A stretch of 64,000 bases of DNA from SG8-41 sp032123035 (GCA_032123035.1 JAQBFV010000189.1:1-64000), one strand, 5' to 3'; counted from the stretch's first letter, positions 7,815 to 16,594 are shown. The notes: generated by a model from the sequence alone, not told the origin. Translations and numbers: made by a program.

Positions 7815-7990
7815 AACCTCTCTCGTTAGTCATCGTCACGTTGGCATTGGCGGCGCTGGCGTCGGGTGTAGGCGCTCGGATGCGACCTACTCGATTCGCC
7901 TCATGACGCCGGAGACGGCGCTCAAGGCCGCCCAGGCGGGGCTGAAGAAATCTCGTGATTCCGGTTACCGGTTTGTGCTGGCTGACGCCC
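7811..7990 (+). pseudogene. Frameshifted remnant of a secreted GlcG/HbpS (DUF336) family gene
   Basis: From GTG at 7811 the frame encodes a signal peptide (MKPLSLVIVTLALAALASGV). About one base is missing near 7876, because the sequence continues in the next frame as SDATYSIRLMTPETALKAAQ then AGLKKSRDSGY, which resembles the first helix of heme-binding GlcG/HbpS (DUF336) proteins. After GYR the resemblance stops and the rest of the ~150-residue domain is absent. So there is at least one frameshift plus a deletion. The gene would have made a periplasmic protein. It is the second wrecked gene within 600 bases. Confidence 0.6.
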
Positions 7991-8055
7991 TCACACGTCG
8001 CGCGTGGTGGTCTACAAGGCCTCGACCGGTTATACAGGCACTCGGTCACGTGCCG

Positions 8056-8655
8056 TCAGGCGGGGTGGCCGAGCACGCGATGGATCGCGGCGAAGACGTT
8101 CCGCACGCCGCGTAGCAGCCGCGGCGCCAGCAGCACCACCACGACGACGAAGAGCATCAGTCCGATCAGCAGCAGCACGGGGTACTTGAACGCCGACCAC
8201 AGGACGGCGATTGCCAGGGCATCTTCACCGAACGATGCCGCCCAGTTGCTGAAGGGCTCGGGTGACGCGTTGATGAGCACGCGCCCGCCTGCCTTCGTGA
8301 AATGCGCTCCCGCGGCAAATACGCCACCCAACAGTCCCGCCGCGAGCGCGAGACCCTGATCCCCGTGCGCCACAGCTGCTGCGGCGAGCAAAGCGCCGCC
8401 GGGAATCCGAATGAAAGTGTGCACGGCGTCCCAGAGGGAGTCGAAACCGGGAATTTTGTCTGCGAAGAACTCGGTTATGAAGAGTAGGCCGGAGACCCCC
8501 ATAACGGCGGGGTGCGCGAGCAGCTCGAGGTGCGGCGGCAGCTCGAGAACGCCGGCGTGATGAAGGATGCCGAGGAAGAAAAGAACCGCGTAGAGCCGCA
8601 CGCCGCTGGCCCAGCCGAGCCCCGCGATTAATGCCACCGTCGAGAGCGCGTCCAT
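8056..8655 (-). CDS. DUF4126 membrane protein
   Basis: A 199-residue, very hydrophobic protein starting MDALSTVALIAGLGWASGVR, with several predicted membrane helices, including a long Leu/Val helix near the C-terminus (LLLIGLMLFVVVVVLLAP). The pattern GWASGVRLYAVLFFLGILHH and FADKIPGFDSLWDAVHTFIR fits DUF4126. Its ATG lies five bases after the valS stop, so the two are almost certainly cotranscribed. The longer open frame is a shadow reaching back into valS. Function unknown; the tight linkage to valS is probably only an operon convenience. Confidence 0.82.
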   Translation of the reverse strand: MDALSTVALIAGLGWASGVRLYAVLFFLGILHHAGVLELPPHLELLAHPAVMGVSGLLFITEFFADKIPGFDSLWDAVHTFIRIPGGALLAAAAVAHGDQGLALAAGLLGGVFAAGAHFTKAGGRVLINASPEPFSNWAASFGEDALAIAVLWSAFKYPVLLLIGLMLFVVVVVLLAPRLLRGVRNVFAAIHRVLGHPA

Positions 8656-8659
8656 CGCA

Positions 8660-11600
8660 TCAGCCGAGCCGCTGCAGCTGCTCGTCCACCTTCTCGAGCG
8701 TCGCCATGGAGCGGGCGAGCCGCTCCTTTTCCTGAGCCACGATGAGCGGGGGCGCGCGTTCGACGAAGCTCGGGTTGTCGAGTTTGCTCCGGGCCTTGTT
8801 GATTTCCACCTCCAGCCGCCCGCGCTCTTTGTCGAGCCGCGCACGCTCATTTTCCAGATCGATCTCAATCTTGAGCATCAGCCGGTAATCGCCCACGATC
8901 GACACCGGCGAATCGATCTGCGGCAGCTCGCGCTCGGTAATCATGACCTCGGAGAGGCGCGCCAGCGCCGTGAGATAGGGGGCAAACTGAACGAACGGCT
9001 GGCGCCGGCCCTGGACGAGAAGTGGCAGGCGCTCCCCGGGGCCAATGCCCATGTCACTGCGAAGCGCCCGGCAGGCATTGACGAGATCCTTCAGCATCGC
9101 GATCTGCCGCTCGGCGGCCTCGTCGCAGCGCTCCGGCTGGGTTTGCGGATAGGACTGCGTCATGATCGAAGGTCCGGACTTGCCGGCGAGGGTGGCCACC
9201 TTCTGCCAGAGCTCTTCCGTGATGAACGGGATCACGGGGTGCGCGAGACGCAAGGTCGTCTCCAGCACGCGCACCAGCGTGCGACGCGTTCCCCGCTGCT
9301 CCTCCTCGCTGCCGCTGGCGAGCTGCACCTTGGCGAGTTCGACATACCAGTCGCAGTACTCGTCCCAGACGAAGCGGTAGACCGCGCTCGCCACGTTGTC
9401 CAGCCGGTATTCCTCAAAGCCTCGAGCGACCGCGGCTTCCGTGCGCTGGAGTTGACTCACGATCCAACGGTCTGCCGGCGAGAGCTCGACGGGGAGCTTC
9501 TCGTCCAGCCCGACGTCCCGGCCGGCGCAGTTCATCAGCACGAAACGGCTGGCATTCCATAGCTTGTTGCAGAAGTTGCCGTAGCCCTCGCAGCGCTTGA
9601 AGTCGAAATTGACGTTCCGGCCGAGCGTAGCATAGGCGGCCATGGAGAAGCGCAGAGCATCAGCGCCATAAGCCGGGATCCCCTGCGGAAACTCCTTCCG
9701 CGTGCGCTCGACGATGCCCGGCGCATCCTCCGGCTTGCGCAATCCCGTAGCGCGCTTCTCGAGGAGCAAGGGCAGAGTAATGCCGTCGATCAGGTCGACC
9801 GGGTCGATCGTGTTGCCTTCCGACTTCGACATTTTCTTGCCGTCAGCATCGCGCACGATGCCGTGGATGTAGACGTCGCGGAACGGCACGCGGCCCGTGA
9901 AATGGGTCGTCATCATGATCATGCGCGCGACCCAGAAGAAGATGATCTCGTAACCGGTGACGAGCACGCTCGAAGGCAGGTAAAGGTCGTAGGCCGTCCC
10001 ATCATCGCCCTGCGTCTCCGGCCAGCCCAGCGTCGAGTGGCAAACCAGCGCGGAAGAAAACCAGGTGTCCAGCACATCCGGGTCGCGCGTGAGGAGGGCA
10101 CCACCGGCTTTCGCCTGTGCTTCCTCCTCGCTGCGCGCGACGTAGACGTTGCCGCGCTCGTCGTGCCAGGCGGGAATCTGGTGGCCCCACCAAAGCTGGC
10201 GCGAGATACACCAGTCCTGGATGTTCTTCATCCACTGGTTGTACGTGTTCACCCAGTTATCAGGGTAGAACCGGACCTCGCCTTTCTCGACCACCTCGCG
10301 TGCCACCTGGGCGATGGTCTTGCCGGGATGTAGCGTGCCGGCAGGCGCGGGCTTCGTAACGGCCACGAACCACTGGTCCGTTAGCATCGGCTCGACCACC
10401 GAATCCGTGCGTCCGCAACGGGGGACCACCATCCGGTGCGGTTTGACGGACTCGAGCAGGCCGAATGCCTTGAGGTCATCCACAATCCGCCGGCGTGCCT
10501 CATAGCGGTCGAGACCGCGGTAGGTCGCGGGCAGCAGCTCTGCCGCCGATTTTCCGTAAACCCCGGCCGTGCTTCCGGGGTGACGTCCGCCCTCGAGGTC
10601 ATCGAGCGGGGAGTCCTTGAGCCGGGCATTCTTCTTGAGAATGCTGGGCGGGTAGGCCTGCGTGTAGCCCGCTGCCTTGAGTGTCTGGCCGATGATCGGG
10701 CGGTGCCGCAACCATATGTCGAAATCGTTGAAGTCGTGGGCGGGCGTGATCTTCAGGCAACCCGTGCCGAATTCCTTGTCTACGTACTCGTCGCCAATAA
10801 CCGGGATTTCGCGCTCTGCGAGCGGCAGCACGACCATCTTGCCGATGAGCCCGCGATAGCGTTCGTCGCCGGGATTCACTGCAACGGCGACGTCGCCGAG
10901 CATCGTCTCGGGGCGGGTAGTTGCAACGGTGACATGGCCGCTGCCGTCCTTGAGCGGGTAGCGAATATGCCAGAGATTGCCGTCCTCCTCCTGGCTTTCG
11001 ACCTCGAGATCGGAGACGGCGGTGAGCAGGACGGGATCCCAGTTGACGAGCCGCTTGCCGCGATAGATGAGGCCCTGCTCGTAGAGGCGCACGAACGTTT
11101 CAGTCACGACGCCCGAGAACTTCTCGTCCATCGTGAAGTACTCCCGCTCCCAGTCACACGAGGCGCCCAGCCGGCGCATCTGCTGGGTGATGGTGGAGCC
11201 GGACTGCTGTTTCCACTCCCACACCTTGTCGATGAATTTGTCGCGCCCGAGCGCCTCGCGAGAGGTTCCCTGCTGCTCCAGCTGGCGCTCCACCACGATT
11301 TGCGTTGCGATGCCGGCATGATCGGTGCCGGGCAGCCATAGCGTGTTGAAACCGCGCATGCGGTGATATCGGGTCAGCGCGTCCATGATAGTCTGGTTGA
11401 ACGCGTGGCCCATGTGCAGCACGCCCGTGACGTTCGGCGGCGGCAATTGAATGCAGAAACGGTCGTTTTTGTCCGGATTGAGACCGGCTTTGAAATAGCC
11501 GTTCTCGTCCCAGAAGGAGTACCAGCGCGCCTCAATCGCTGCCGGCTCAAAACTCTTGGCGAGCTCCATCTCGGGAGGGAAGGGGCGGCTTCCGGGAAAA

Positions 11601-12169
11601 GCGGGAATTATACTGGAGGCAGGCAGCGCGGCTTCCGGCTCAGCCGGCTTCCCGCCGGCGTCTTTTTCGTCGAGCGACAGACGCAGGGTCTGCAGCCGGG
11701 CGCCCAGCGTTTCCTCGATCGAGGTGCGCACCATGTGGTTGATGTCGGCCTTCATGTTTTGCGTGACCTTCTGCAGGGCCGTATCGAGAGCGCCACCAAT
11801 ATCGGGCATGACGCGCTCCCGCATCACTTCCACGATCCGCTCGTCGAGGTCGCGCTTGAGCTTCTGGTAGACGCTGTGTTCGAGGTTTTGCACCTGCACG
11901 CGCGACACGACGTTCGCCGAATCGGGCGATGGCTCAGCCGCTGGCGGAACGGCCGGGCGCCCCATGACGGGAGGATCCTCGATAATGATCTCGGTCAGCG
12001 TCGGGACGTCGGATATCCCGCCGGTATCGTTCGCCTCCGTCGGCGTCGATATCCCGGACGTTTCCGCTGCGGTCTGCGCGGTATTTGCGCCGCGGTGTCG
12101 CGCAAGCAAGGCGTCGGCCCGTTCCAGGAGCTCGTCGCCATCGTCTTTGCGGGTGGGTTCCTCAGCCAT
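8660..12169 (-). CDS. valS: Valyl-tRNA synthetase with unusual N-terminal extension
   Basis: From residue 201 (ATG at 11569) onward this is a complete class I valyl-tRNA synthetase of about 969 residues: HMGH (HIGH motif, ~252-255), editing domain, KKMSKSEGN (KMSKS motif), anticodon domain and a C-terminal coiled coil. It charges tRNA-Val in the cytoplasm. Residues 1-200 are extra: an acidic, Pro-rich region containing ELLERADALLARHRG and DVPTLTEIIIEDPP, then a helical segment (about 92-165). The frame is open throughout, so either a real fusion exists or two products are made. A TATAAT on the minus strand (about 11610), upstream of the internal ATG, would permit separate expression; no ribosome site is evident there. 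Followed by DUF4126. Confidence 0.93.
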   Translation of the reverse strand: MAEEPTRKDDGDELLERADALLARHRGANTAQTAAETSGISTPTEANDTGGISDVPTLTEIIIEDPPVMGRPAVPPAAEPSPDSANVVSRVQVQNLEHSVYQKLKRDLDERIVEVMRERVMPDIGGALDTALQKVTQNMKADINHMVRTSIEETLGARLQTLRLSLDEKDAGGKPAEPEAALPASSIIPAFPGSRPFPPEMELAKSFEPAAIEARWYSFWDENGYFKAGLNPDKNDRFCIQLPPPNVTGVLHMGHAFNQTIMDALTRYHRMRGFNTLWLPGTDHAGIATQIVVERQLEQQGTSREALGRDKFIDKVWEWKQQSGSTITQQMRRLGASCDWEREYFTMDEKFSGVVTETFVRLYEQGLIYRGKRLVNWDPVLLTAVSDLEVESQEEDGNLWHIRYPLKDGSGHVTVATTRPETMLGDVAVAVNPGDERYRGLIGKMVVLPLAEREIPVIGDEYVDKEFGTGCLKITPAHDFNDFDIWLRHRPIIGQTLKAAGYTQAYPPSILKKNARLKDSPLDDLEGGRHPGSTAGVYGKSAAELLPATYRGLDRYEARRRIVDDLKAFGLLESVKPHRMVVPRCGRTDSVVEPMLTDQWFVAVTKPAPAGTLHPGKTIAQVAREVVEKGEVRFYPDNWVNTYNQWMKNIQDWCISRQLWWGHQIPAWHDERGNVYVARSEEEAQAKAGGALLTRDPDVLDTWFSSALVCHSTLGWPETQGDDGTAYDLYLPSSVLVTGYEIIFFWVARMIMMTTHFTGRVPFRDVYIHGIVRDADGKKMSKSEGNTIDPVDLIDGITLPLLLEKRATGLRKPEDAPGIVERTRKEFPQGIPAYGADALRFSMAAYATLGRNVNFDFKRCEGYGNFCNKLWNASRFVLMNCAGRDVGLDEKLPVELSPADRWIVSQLQRTEAAVARGFEEYRLDNVASAVYRFVWDEYCDWYVELAKVQLASGSEEEQRGTRRTLVRVLETTLRLAHPVIPFITEELWQKVATLAGKSGPSIMTQSYPQTQPERCDEAAERQIAMLKDLVNACRALRSDMGIGPGERLPLLVQGRRQPFVQFAPYLTALARLSEVMITERELPQIDSPVSIVGDYRLMLKIEIDLENERARLDKERGRLEVEINKARSKLDNPSFVERAPPLIVAQEKERLARSMATLEKVDEQLQRLG

Positions 12170-12253
12170 CAGCGTTCCGAATGCGCAATGCTGAATGATA
12201 AATGGATCCGTACCTGCCGCGCCCGGTGTGCGGGCGTTGACCGCTTTTCGCTA

Positions 12254-12295
12254 AGCACTAAACATTGAACATTAAACATTGAACATTAAACATTG
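12254..12295. repeat. Heptanucleotide repeat AACATTG/AACATTA
   Basis: Five exact or near-exact 7-base units alternate AACATTG and AACATTA (12261-12295), preceded by a degenerate unit AGCACTA. The stop codon of holC (12286-12288, minus strand) lies inside the array, so the repeat also encodes the last residues of HolC. Confidence 0.9.
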
Positions 12296-12714
12296 GTCTT
12301 GCTCAGGTCGTGCGTGCGGATCTCGTAGCCGCGGTCGCGGTAGAAGCGAAAGCGCTCGCGGGCCTGTGCGCGATCGGCCTCGTCGAGGCCGACGATCTCG
12401 ACCAGCCGCTGGAAGCGGCTGAAAAACGCAGGCCACTCCGGACGCAAGTTGAGCAGCACATGGTCATTGAGCAGATTCTCGCCCTGGTAGTCGACGATGA
12501 CGGGCGTCACCGTCGCGAGTGGGTCGTCGGGCGCGCAGTGGGGAACGAATCCGATGGCCGGTGTCGTCCAAAGCATCCGGTCGAGGCGCTGTGCGGTCCC
12601 GGCATCGGCACAGAAGACCGTGACCTTGAGGCCGAGGGCGAAGGCTTTTGAGGACAGCACGCACGCCGTGCGCAACCTGTCGGGAACGTGGGTGTAGAAA
12701 TCGATTTGTGTCAT
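12286..12714 (-). CDS. holC: DNA polymerase III chi subunit HolC
   Basis: A 142-residue chi subunit starting MTQIDFYTHVPDRL. Chi binds psi in the clamp-loader complex and contacts single-strand-binding protein, helping to hand over primers during replication. Family patterns seen: KAFALGLKVTVFCADAGTAQ, DRMLWT, FVPHC, and LLNLRPEWP. It sits between pepA and valS, its standard position in proteobacteria (pepA-holC-valS), all on the minus strand. The final codons and the stop fall within an AACATTG heptamer repeat, so the C-terminal tail is slightly lineage-specific. A degenerate GTGAATC-type repeat lies just upstream, between it and pepA. Confidence 0.93.
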   Translation of the reverse strand: MTQIDFYTHVPDRLRTACVLSSKAFALGLKVTVFCADAGTAQRLDRMLWTTPAIGFVPHCAPDDPLATVTPVIVDYQGENLLNDHVLLNLRPEWPAFFSRFQRLVEIVGLDEADRAQARERFRFYRDRGYEIRTHDLSKTNV

Positions 12715-12756
12715 TTATCGTGAATCGTAATTCGTTAAGTGCCGCTGCGGGACCAG

Positions 12757-12777
12757 GATTCACCATTCACGATTTAC
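12757..12777. repeat. Short degenerate heptamer repeat GATTCAC/CATTCAC/GATTTAC
   Basis: Three 7-base units GATTCAC, CATTCAC and GATTTAC lie in tandem, with a similar but looser GTGAATC/GTAATTC pair on the other side of the gap (about 12720-12735), roughly inverted. The pepA stop codon (12767-12769, minus strand) is inside the second unit. Confidence 0.65.
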
Positions 12778-14269
12778 GACCGCCGCGCGCGCGGTTGATG
12801 AGAAACTGTGAGAGCAGCGGCACCGGCCGGCCCGTGCCGCCCTTTTCCTTGCCGCTTTTCCAGGCCGTGCCCGCGATGTCGAGGTGCGCCCACTTGTAGC
12901 TCTTGGTGAAGCGCGCCAGGAAGCAGGCCGCCGTTATGGCGCCCGCCGGGCGCCCACCGATGTTCGCGAAATCGGCGAAATTGCTCGAAAGCTGCTCCTG
13001 GTAGTCTTCCCATAGGGGCAGGCGCCAGGCACGGTCGTGCGCGGCCACGCCGGCTCCGAGCACTTCGCTTGCGAGGGTGTCATCGTTGGCGAACAAGCCG
13101 GTTGCGACGTGGCCCAGCGCGACCACGCAAGCGCCGGTGAGTGTCGCGATATCGATCACCGCCGCCGGTTTGAAGCGCTCGACGTAGGTGAGCGCATCGC
13201 ACAGAATGAGGCGGCCCTCGGCGTCGGTGTTCAGGATTTCGACGGTCTGCCCGGACAGGCTCTTCACGATGTCACCGGGCCTGGTGGCGCGTCCCCCAGG
13301 CATGTTCTCGGTGGTCGGAATGACCCCCACGACGTTCACCGGCAGGCGCATTTCCCCGACCACCTTCATCGTTCCCAGGACGCTTGCCGCGCCGCACATG
13401 TCGAATTTCATCTGGTCCATGTCGGCAGAGGGCTTGATAGAAATCCCCCCCGTGTCGAAGGTGGTGCCCTTGCCGACGAGCGCCACCGGCCGCGCCGTCT
13501 TGGGTCCGCCGCGGTGTTCGAGCGTGATGAACTTGGGCGGTTGCGCACTCCCGCGTGCCACGGACAGCAATGCGCCCATGCCGAGCCGCTCCATGTCGGC
13601 GCGCTCCAGTACCTCGACCTTCATGCGGTAGCGCTTCGCCAACTCTCGCGCCTGGTCCGCGAGGTACGCTGGCGTGCATACGTTGGGCGGCAGGTTGCCC
13701 AAGTCCCGCGCCAGCGCGACGCCATGCGCTACCGCAAGACCGTGCTCGAGCCCTGCGGCGGCGCGCCGCTCAGCCGTACGATCGTTGACGCTCAATACGA
13801 GCCGGCGCAAGGCGAAGTCATTGTCCTCGCGCTTGCTTTTCATGCGGGTGAAGCGATAGGTGCATTCGCACGCAACCATGACGGCATGCGCGACCTTCCA
13901 CGCAGCATCGCGTTTGCCGAGCGCAAGCTCCGTGAGATGCAACGAGGCTTCCTCGGCCCCGGACGCGCCCAAGGCGCGGATGGCGGCCGCCACGGCGCTG
14001 CGGTACTGCTCCTCGCTGAACTGCGCTTCGCGCCCCAGTCCGACCAACAGCACGCGATCAGCCGCGGCGCCAGGAACCTTGTGCAGGAACAGGGTCTTGC
14101 CGAGCTTACCCTGCATGTCGCCGCGCCGCAGGACGGCGCTGAGATATCCTTTCGCAGCGCGGTCGAGCACCGCACCGGCGCGGGAAAGCTTGCGCGGCTC
14201 GAACACACCCACCACCAGACAACCGTTGCGGGCGGACTGCAGCACGCCGCTTTTTATGCTAAATTCCAC
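12767..14269 (-). CDS. pepA: Leucyl aminopeptidase PepA
   Basis: This 500-residue M17 aminopeptidase removes N-terminal residues from peptides in the cytoplasm; in E. coli it also binds DNA. The C-terminal catalytic domain carries the family signature NTDAEGRL (residues ~346-353) with metal ligands in GKGTTFDTGGISIKP and DMCGAA. The N-terminal half is the regulatory/hexamer domain. Length equals that of family members. A likely sigma-70 promoter lies upstream (14299-14328) in the gap shared with divergent lptF. The stop codon falls in a heptamer repeat, and the last residues (RARGGRKS) are probably affected by it. Confidence 0.95.
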   Translation of the reverse strand: MEFSIKSGVLQSARNGCLVVGVFEPRKLSRAGAVLDRAAKGYLSAVLRRGDMQGKLGKTLFLHKVPGAAADRVLLVGLGREAQFSEEQYRSAVAAAIRALGASGAEEASLHLTELALGKRDAAWKVAHAVMVACECTYRFTRMKSKREDNDFALRRLVLSVNDRTAERRAAAGLEHGLAVAHGVALARDLGNLPPNVCTPAYLADQARELAKRYRMKVEVLERADMERLGMGALLSVARGSAQPPKFITLEHRGGPKTARPVALVGKGTTFDTGGISIKPSADMDQMKFDMCGAASVLGTMKVVGEMRLPVNVVGVIPTTENMPGGRATRPGDIVKSLSGQTVEILNTDAEGRLILCDALTYVERFKPAAVIDIATLTGACVVALGHVATGLFANDDTLASEVLGAGVAAHDRAWRLPLWEDYQEQLSSNFADFANIGGRPAGAITAACFLARFTKSYKWAHLDIAGTAWKSGKEKGGTGRPVPLLSQFLINRARGGRKS

Positions 14270-14298
14270 TGAGGGCTCCGTATTGAGTTAGCTGTCTG

Positions 14299-14328
14299 AT
14301 TATTTGCGCATTCCTGCCGAAAAGTCAA
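14299..14328 (-). promoter_or_regulatory. Probable sigma-70 promoter of pepA
   Basis: On the minus strand, TTGACT (14323-14328) is followed after 18 bases by AATAAT (14299-14304). It points towards pepA, whose start lies about 30 bases downstream of the -10. The spacing is one base longer than ideal. Confidence 0.55.
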
Positions 14329-14347
14329 AGCTGAGCCCGACCCTTTA

Positions 14348-15424
14348 ATGATCTTCCGCAACGCGCTTCTCCGCGAGCTGGTGATTTCCTCGCTGGGAGT
14401 TTTCTTCGTCCTGGTTGGCATCATAGTGACAACGGCGCTTGTGCGGTTTCTCGGACTGGCTGCGGCCGGTGCCATCACTGCCGGTGGCGTGGCGGCGTTG
14501 CTCGGTTTGGCGCTGGTGGGCTATCTGCCGCTCGTGCTTTCGCTCACGCTCTTCGTCGCGGTGCTGATGACACTCTCGCGCGTCTACCACGATTCGGAGA
14601 TGGTCGTCTGGTTTGCAAGCGGCATGAGCCTGACCGAATGGATCCGGCCCGTGCTCATGTTCACGGTACCAGTCGTCGTCCTGATTGCGCTGGCTTCTCT
14701 GCTACTGAGGCCGTGGGCGGTCGCCAACAGCGAGGAGCTGCGCCGGCGCATGGACAGCCGGGATGATGTATCGGTGATAACGCCCGGCGTCTTCCGGGAA
14801 TCCAATCGGGCCGACCGCGTGTTTTTCGTTGAGGCGGTGTCGGGCGCCGAGAAACTCGTCGGCAACGTGTTCGTGAGCTCGGTCCAGCATAATCGGCAGG
14901 GCGTGATGGTGGCCGCGCAGGGGTATGCGGAGACCGCGCCGAATGGCGATCGCTTCCTCGTGCTGAAGAACGGCCGGCGCTACGAGGGCGTGCCCGGCAA
15001 GGCCGTGTACAAGATCTACGAGTTCGAGCGTTATGCCATGCGCATCGCGTTGAGTGAGGCGCGCCGCGCACCCACCGAAAAGAGCGTGCCAACGGTAGAG
15101 CTGGTGCGTAATTTGACTCGCCGCAATCAGGGCGAGTTGTCATTCCGGCTGGGCATTCCCATTGGAGCGCTGGTCCTGGCGTTGCTCGCAATCCCCCTGT
15201 CCTTCGTCAATCCGCGCGCCGGGCGGTCGATGAATCTGCTTCTCGCGCTGCTGGTGTACATGAGCTACAGCAACATGCTGTCGATCGCGCAAGCATCCAT
15301 CGCGCAGTCACGCATCAGTTTTGCGGCCGGGGTGCTCGGCGTGCACGCTCTGATGTTCCTGCTGCTCCTGCTGCTGTTCTACCGCCGTCTGATGCTGTTC
15401 TCGATTTTTCGCTTGATACGATGA
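14348..15424 (+). CDS. lptF: LPS export permease LptF
   Basis: LptF and LptG are the two membrane subunits of the LptB2FG ABC transporter, which extracts lipopolysaccharide from the inner membrane and passes it to LptC. This 358-residue protein has three N-terminal membrane helices, a periplasmic beta-jellyroll (about residues 110-260) and three C-terminal helices, the YjgP/YjgQ fold. Pattern FRNALLRELVISSLGVFFVL at the start and LVRNLTRRNQGELSFRLGIP before the fourth helix are typical. Its stop overlaps the ATG of lptG (ATGA), implying coupled translation. It is divergent from pepA, the usual proteobacterial layout. Confidence 0.94.
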   Translation: MIFRNALLRELVISSLGVFFVLVGIIVTTALVRFLGLAAAGAITAGGVAALLGLALVGYLPLVLSLTLFVAVLMTLSRVYHDSEMVVWFASGMSLTEWIRPVLMFTVPVVVLIALASLLLRPWAVANSEELRRRMDSRDDVSVITPGVFRESNRADRVFFVEAVSGAEKLVGNVFVSSVQHNRQGVMVAAQGYAETAPNGDRFLVLKNGRRYEGVPGKAVYKIYEFERYAMRIALSEARRAPTEKSVPTVELVRNLTRRNQGELSFRLGIPIGALVLALLAIPLSFVNPRAGRSMNLLLALLVYMSYSNMLSIAQASIAQSRISFAAGVLGVHALMFLLLLLLFYRRLMLFSIFRLIR

Positions 15425-16494
15425 GGACGCTGCGGCGATACATTGCGACCGAAATCTTCGTCGCGACCGCTCTGTTCACGGCCGCGCTGGTGATGCTGTT
15501 CGCGTTCTTCGACATGGTGGAGGAGGTAAAGGACCTCGGCCGCGGCACCTACACGATGCGACTGATCGCGGGTTACGTCTTGCTTTCGGCGCCGGGGCAC
15601 ATCTACGAACTCTTTCCGATCGCGGTCCTGATCGGCGCGCTTTTCGCGCTCGCGCAACTCGTTGCGGGATCCGAGTATACGGTCATGCGCACCGCCGGCG
15701 TATCAACCGCGCGTTTCGTTACCACGCTCGTGGGAATCGGCCTCGTTCTTGCCATGCTCACGTTCGCTTTCGGGGAATTCGTCGGCCCGCCCGCGGAGCA
15801 GTTCGCGCAGCGCCTTCGCTCGCAGGCCATTACCGGCGTGGTGGCGCAGGAGTTTCGCTCGGGCCTGTGGATCAAAGACGGCCGTAGTTTCATCAACGTG
15901 GTCGAAGTGCTTCCCGACACCAGTCTGCGTGGCGTGCGGATCTACGATTTCGACGAGCAATATCGGCTGCGCTCCATCAGTTTCGCACAACGGGGAACTT
16001 ATCAAAGCGGCCGGCGCTGGATGCTCCACGACGTTGCGCGCACGAACTTCGATGGCAAGGAAACCTCGGTGCAGAAACTGGCGCAGGCGAGCTGGCAGTC
16101 GGTTCTCGATCCCGATCTCATCAGCGTGCTCCTGGTGAAGCCTGAAAAGATGTCGGCTTCGAGCCTCTATTCGTACACGCAGCACCTCAAGGAAAACCGG
16201 CAGCGGGCGCTGCGTTATGAAATCGCGCTTTGGAACAAGCTGACCTATCCCCTGGCCGTTGTGGTGATGGTCGTGCTCGCGCTGCCTTTTGCGTATTTTC
16301 GTGGCCGCCAGGCGGGCGTCGGCGCCAAAATCTTCGCCGGCATCATGCTCGGCCTGGTGTTCCACTTCCTGAATCGCCTGTTCTCGTACCTTGGTCTGAT
16401 CAACGATTGGCCAGCCTTTGCCAGCGCCATCGTGCCCATCGTGATTTTTTTCTCGGCGGCGGTGGGGATGATCTGGTGGCAGGAGCGAAGATAA
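15421..16494 (+). CDS. lptG: LPS export permease LptG
   Basis: The second permease of the LPS exporter, 357 residues, same fold as LptF: three helices, periplasmic jellyroll, three helices. Family patterns include MRTLRRYIATEIFVATALFT, ELFPIAVLIGALFALAQL and a GSEYTVMRTAGVS loop that contacts LptB. It starts at the ATG overlapping the lptF stop. The first bases after the coding end are part of an AGGCGGA heptamer array, and the convergent RDD gene ends in a CCTTCAT array about 80 bases on. Confidence 0.94.
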   Translation: MRTLRRYIATEIFVATALFTAALVMLFAFFDMVEEVKDLGRGTYTMRLIAGYVLLSAPGHIYELFPIAVLIGALFALAQLVAGSEYTVMRTAGVSTARFVTTLVGIGLVLAMLTFAFGEFVGPPAEQFAQRLRSQAITGVVAQEFRSGLWIKDGRSFINVVEVLPDTSLRGVRIYDFDEQYRLRSISFAQRGTYQSGRRWMLHDVARTNFDGKETSVQKLAQASWQSVLDPDLISVLLVKPEKMSASSLYSYTQHLKENRQRALRYEIALWNKLTYPLAVVVMVVLALPFAYFRGRQAGVGAKIFAGIMLGLVFHFLNRLFSYLGLINDWPAFASAIVPIVIFFSAAVGMIWWQERR

Positions 16495-16514
16495 GGCGGA
16501 AGGCGGAAGGCGGA
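16494..16514. repeat. Heptamer repeat AGGCGGA x3
   Basis: Three exact AGGCGGA units plus a partial fourth begin at the last base of the lptG stop codon. No hairpin is formed. Confidence 0.85.
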
Positions 16515-16545
16515 AGGCGAGGGGGACCCTACTTAAGAGGTTTTT

Positions 16546-16594
16546 CCTTCATCCTTCATCCTTCATCCTTCATCCTTCATCCTTCATCCTTGAT
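16546..16594. repeat. Heptamer repeat CCTTCAT x6 plus one variant
   Basis: Six exact CCTTCAT units (16546-16587) are followed by CCTTGAT. The TGA stop codon of the convergent RDD gene (16577-16579, minus strand) lies within the array, and its last codons are read from it. Confidence 0.95.

Noticed and set aside
8056..8868. A 270-residue form of the DUF4126 protein
   Set aside because: The first 71 residues are the reverse-frame reading of valS; the real start is five bases after the valS stop.
13037..14272. A 411-residue plus-strand open frame
   Set aside because: It lies entirely antisense to pepA, has no recognisable domain, and reflects the GC-rich codon pattern of the true gene.
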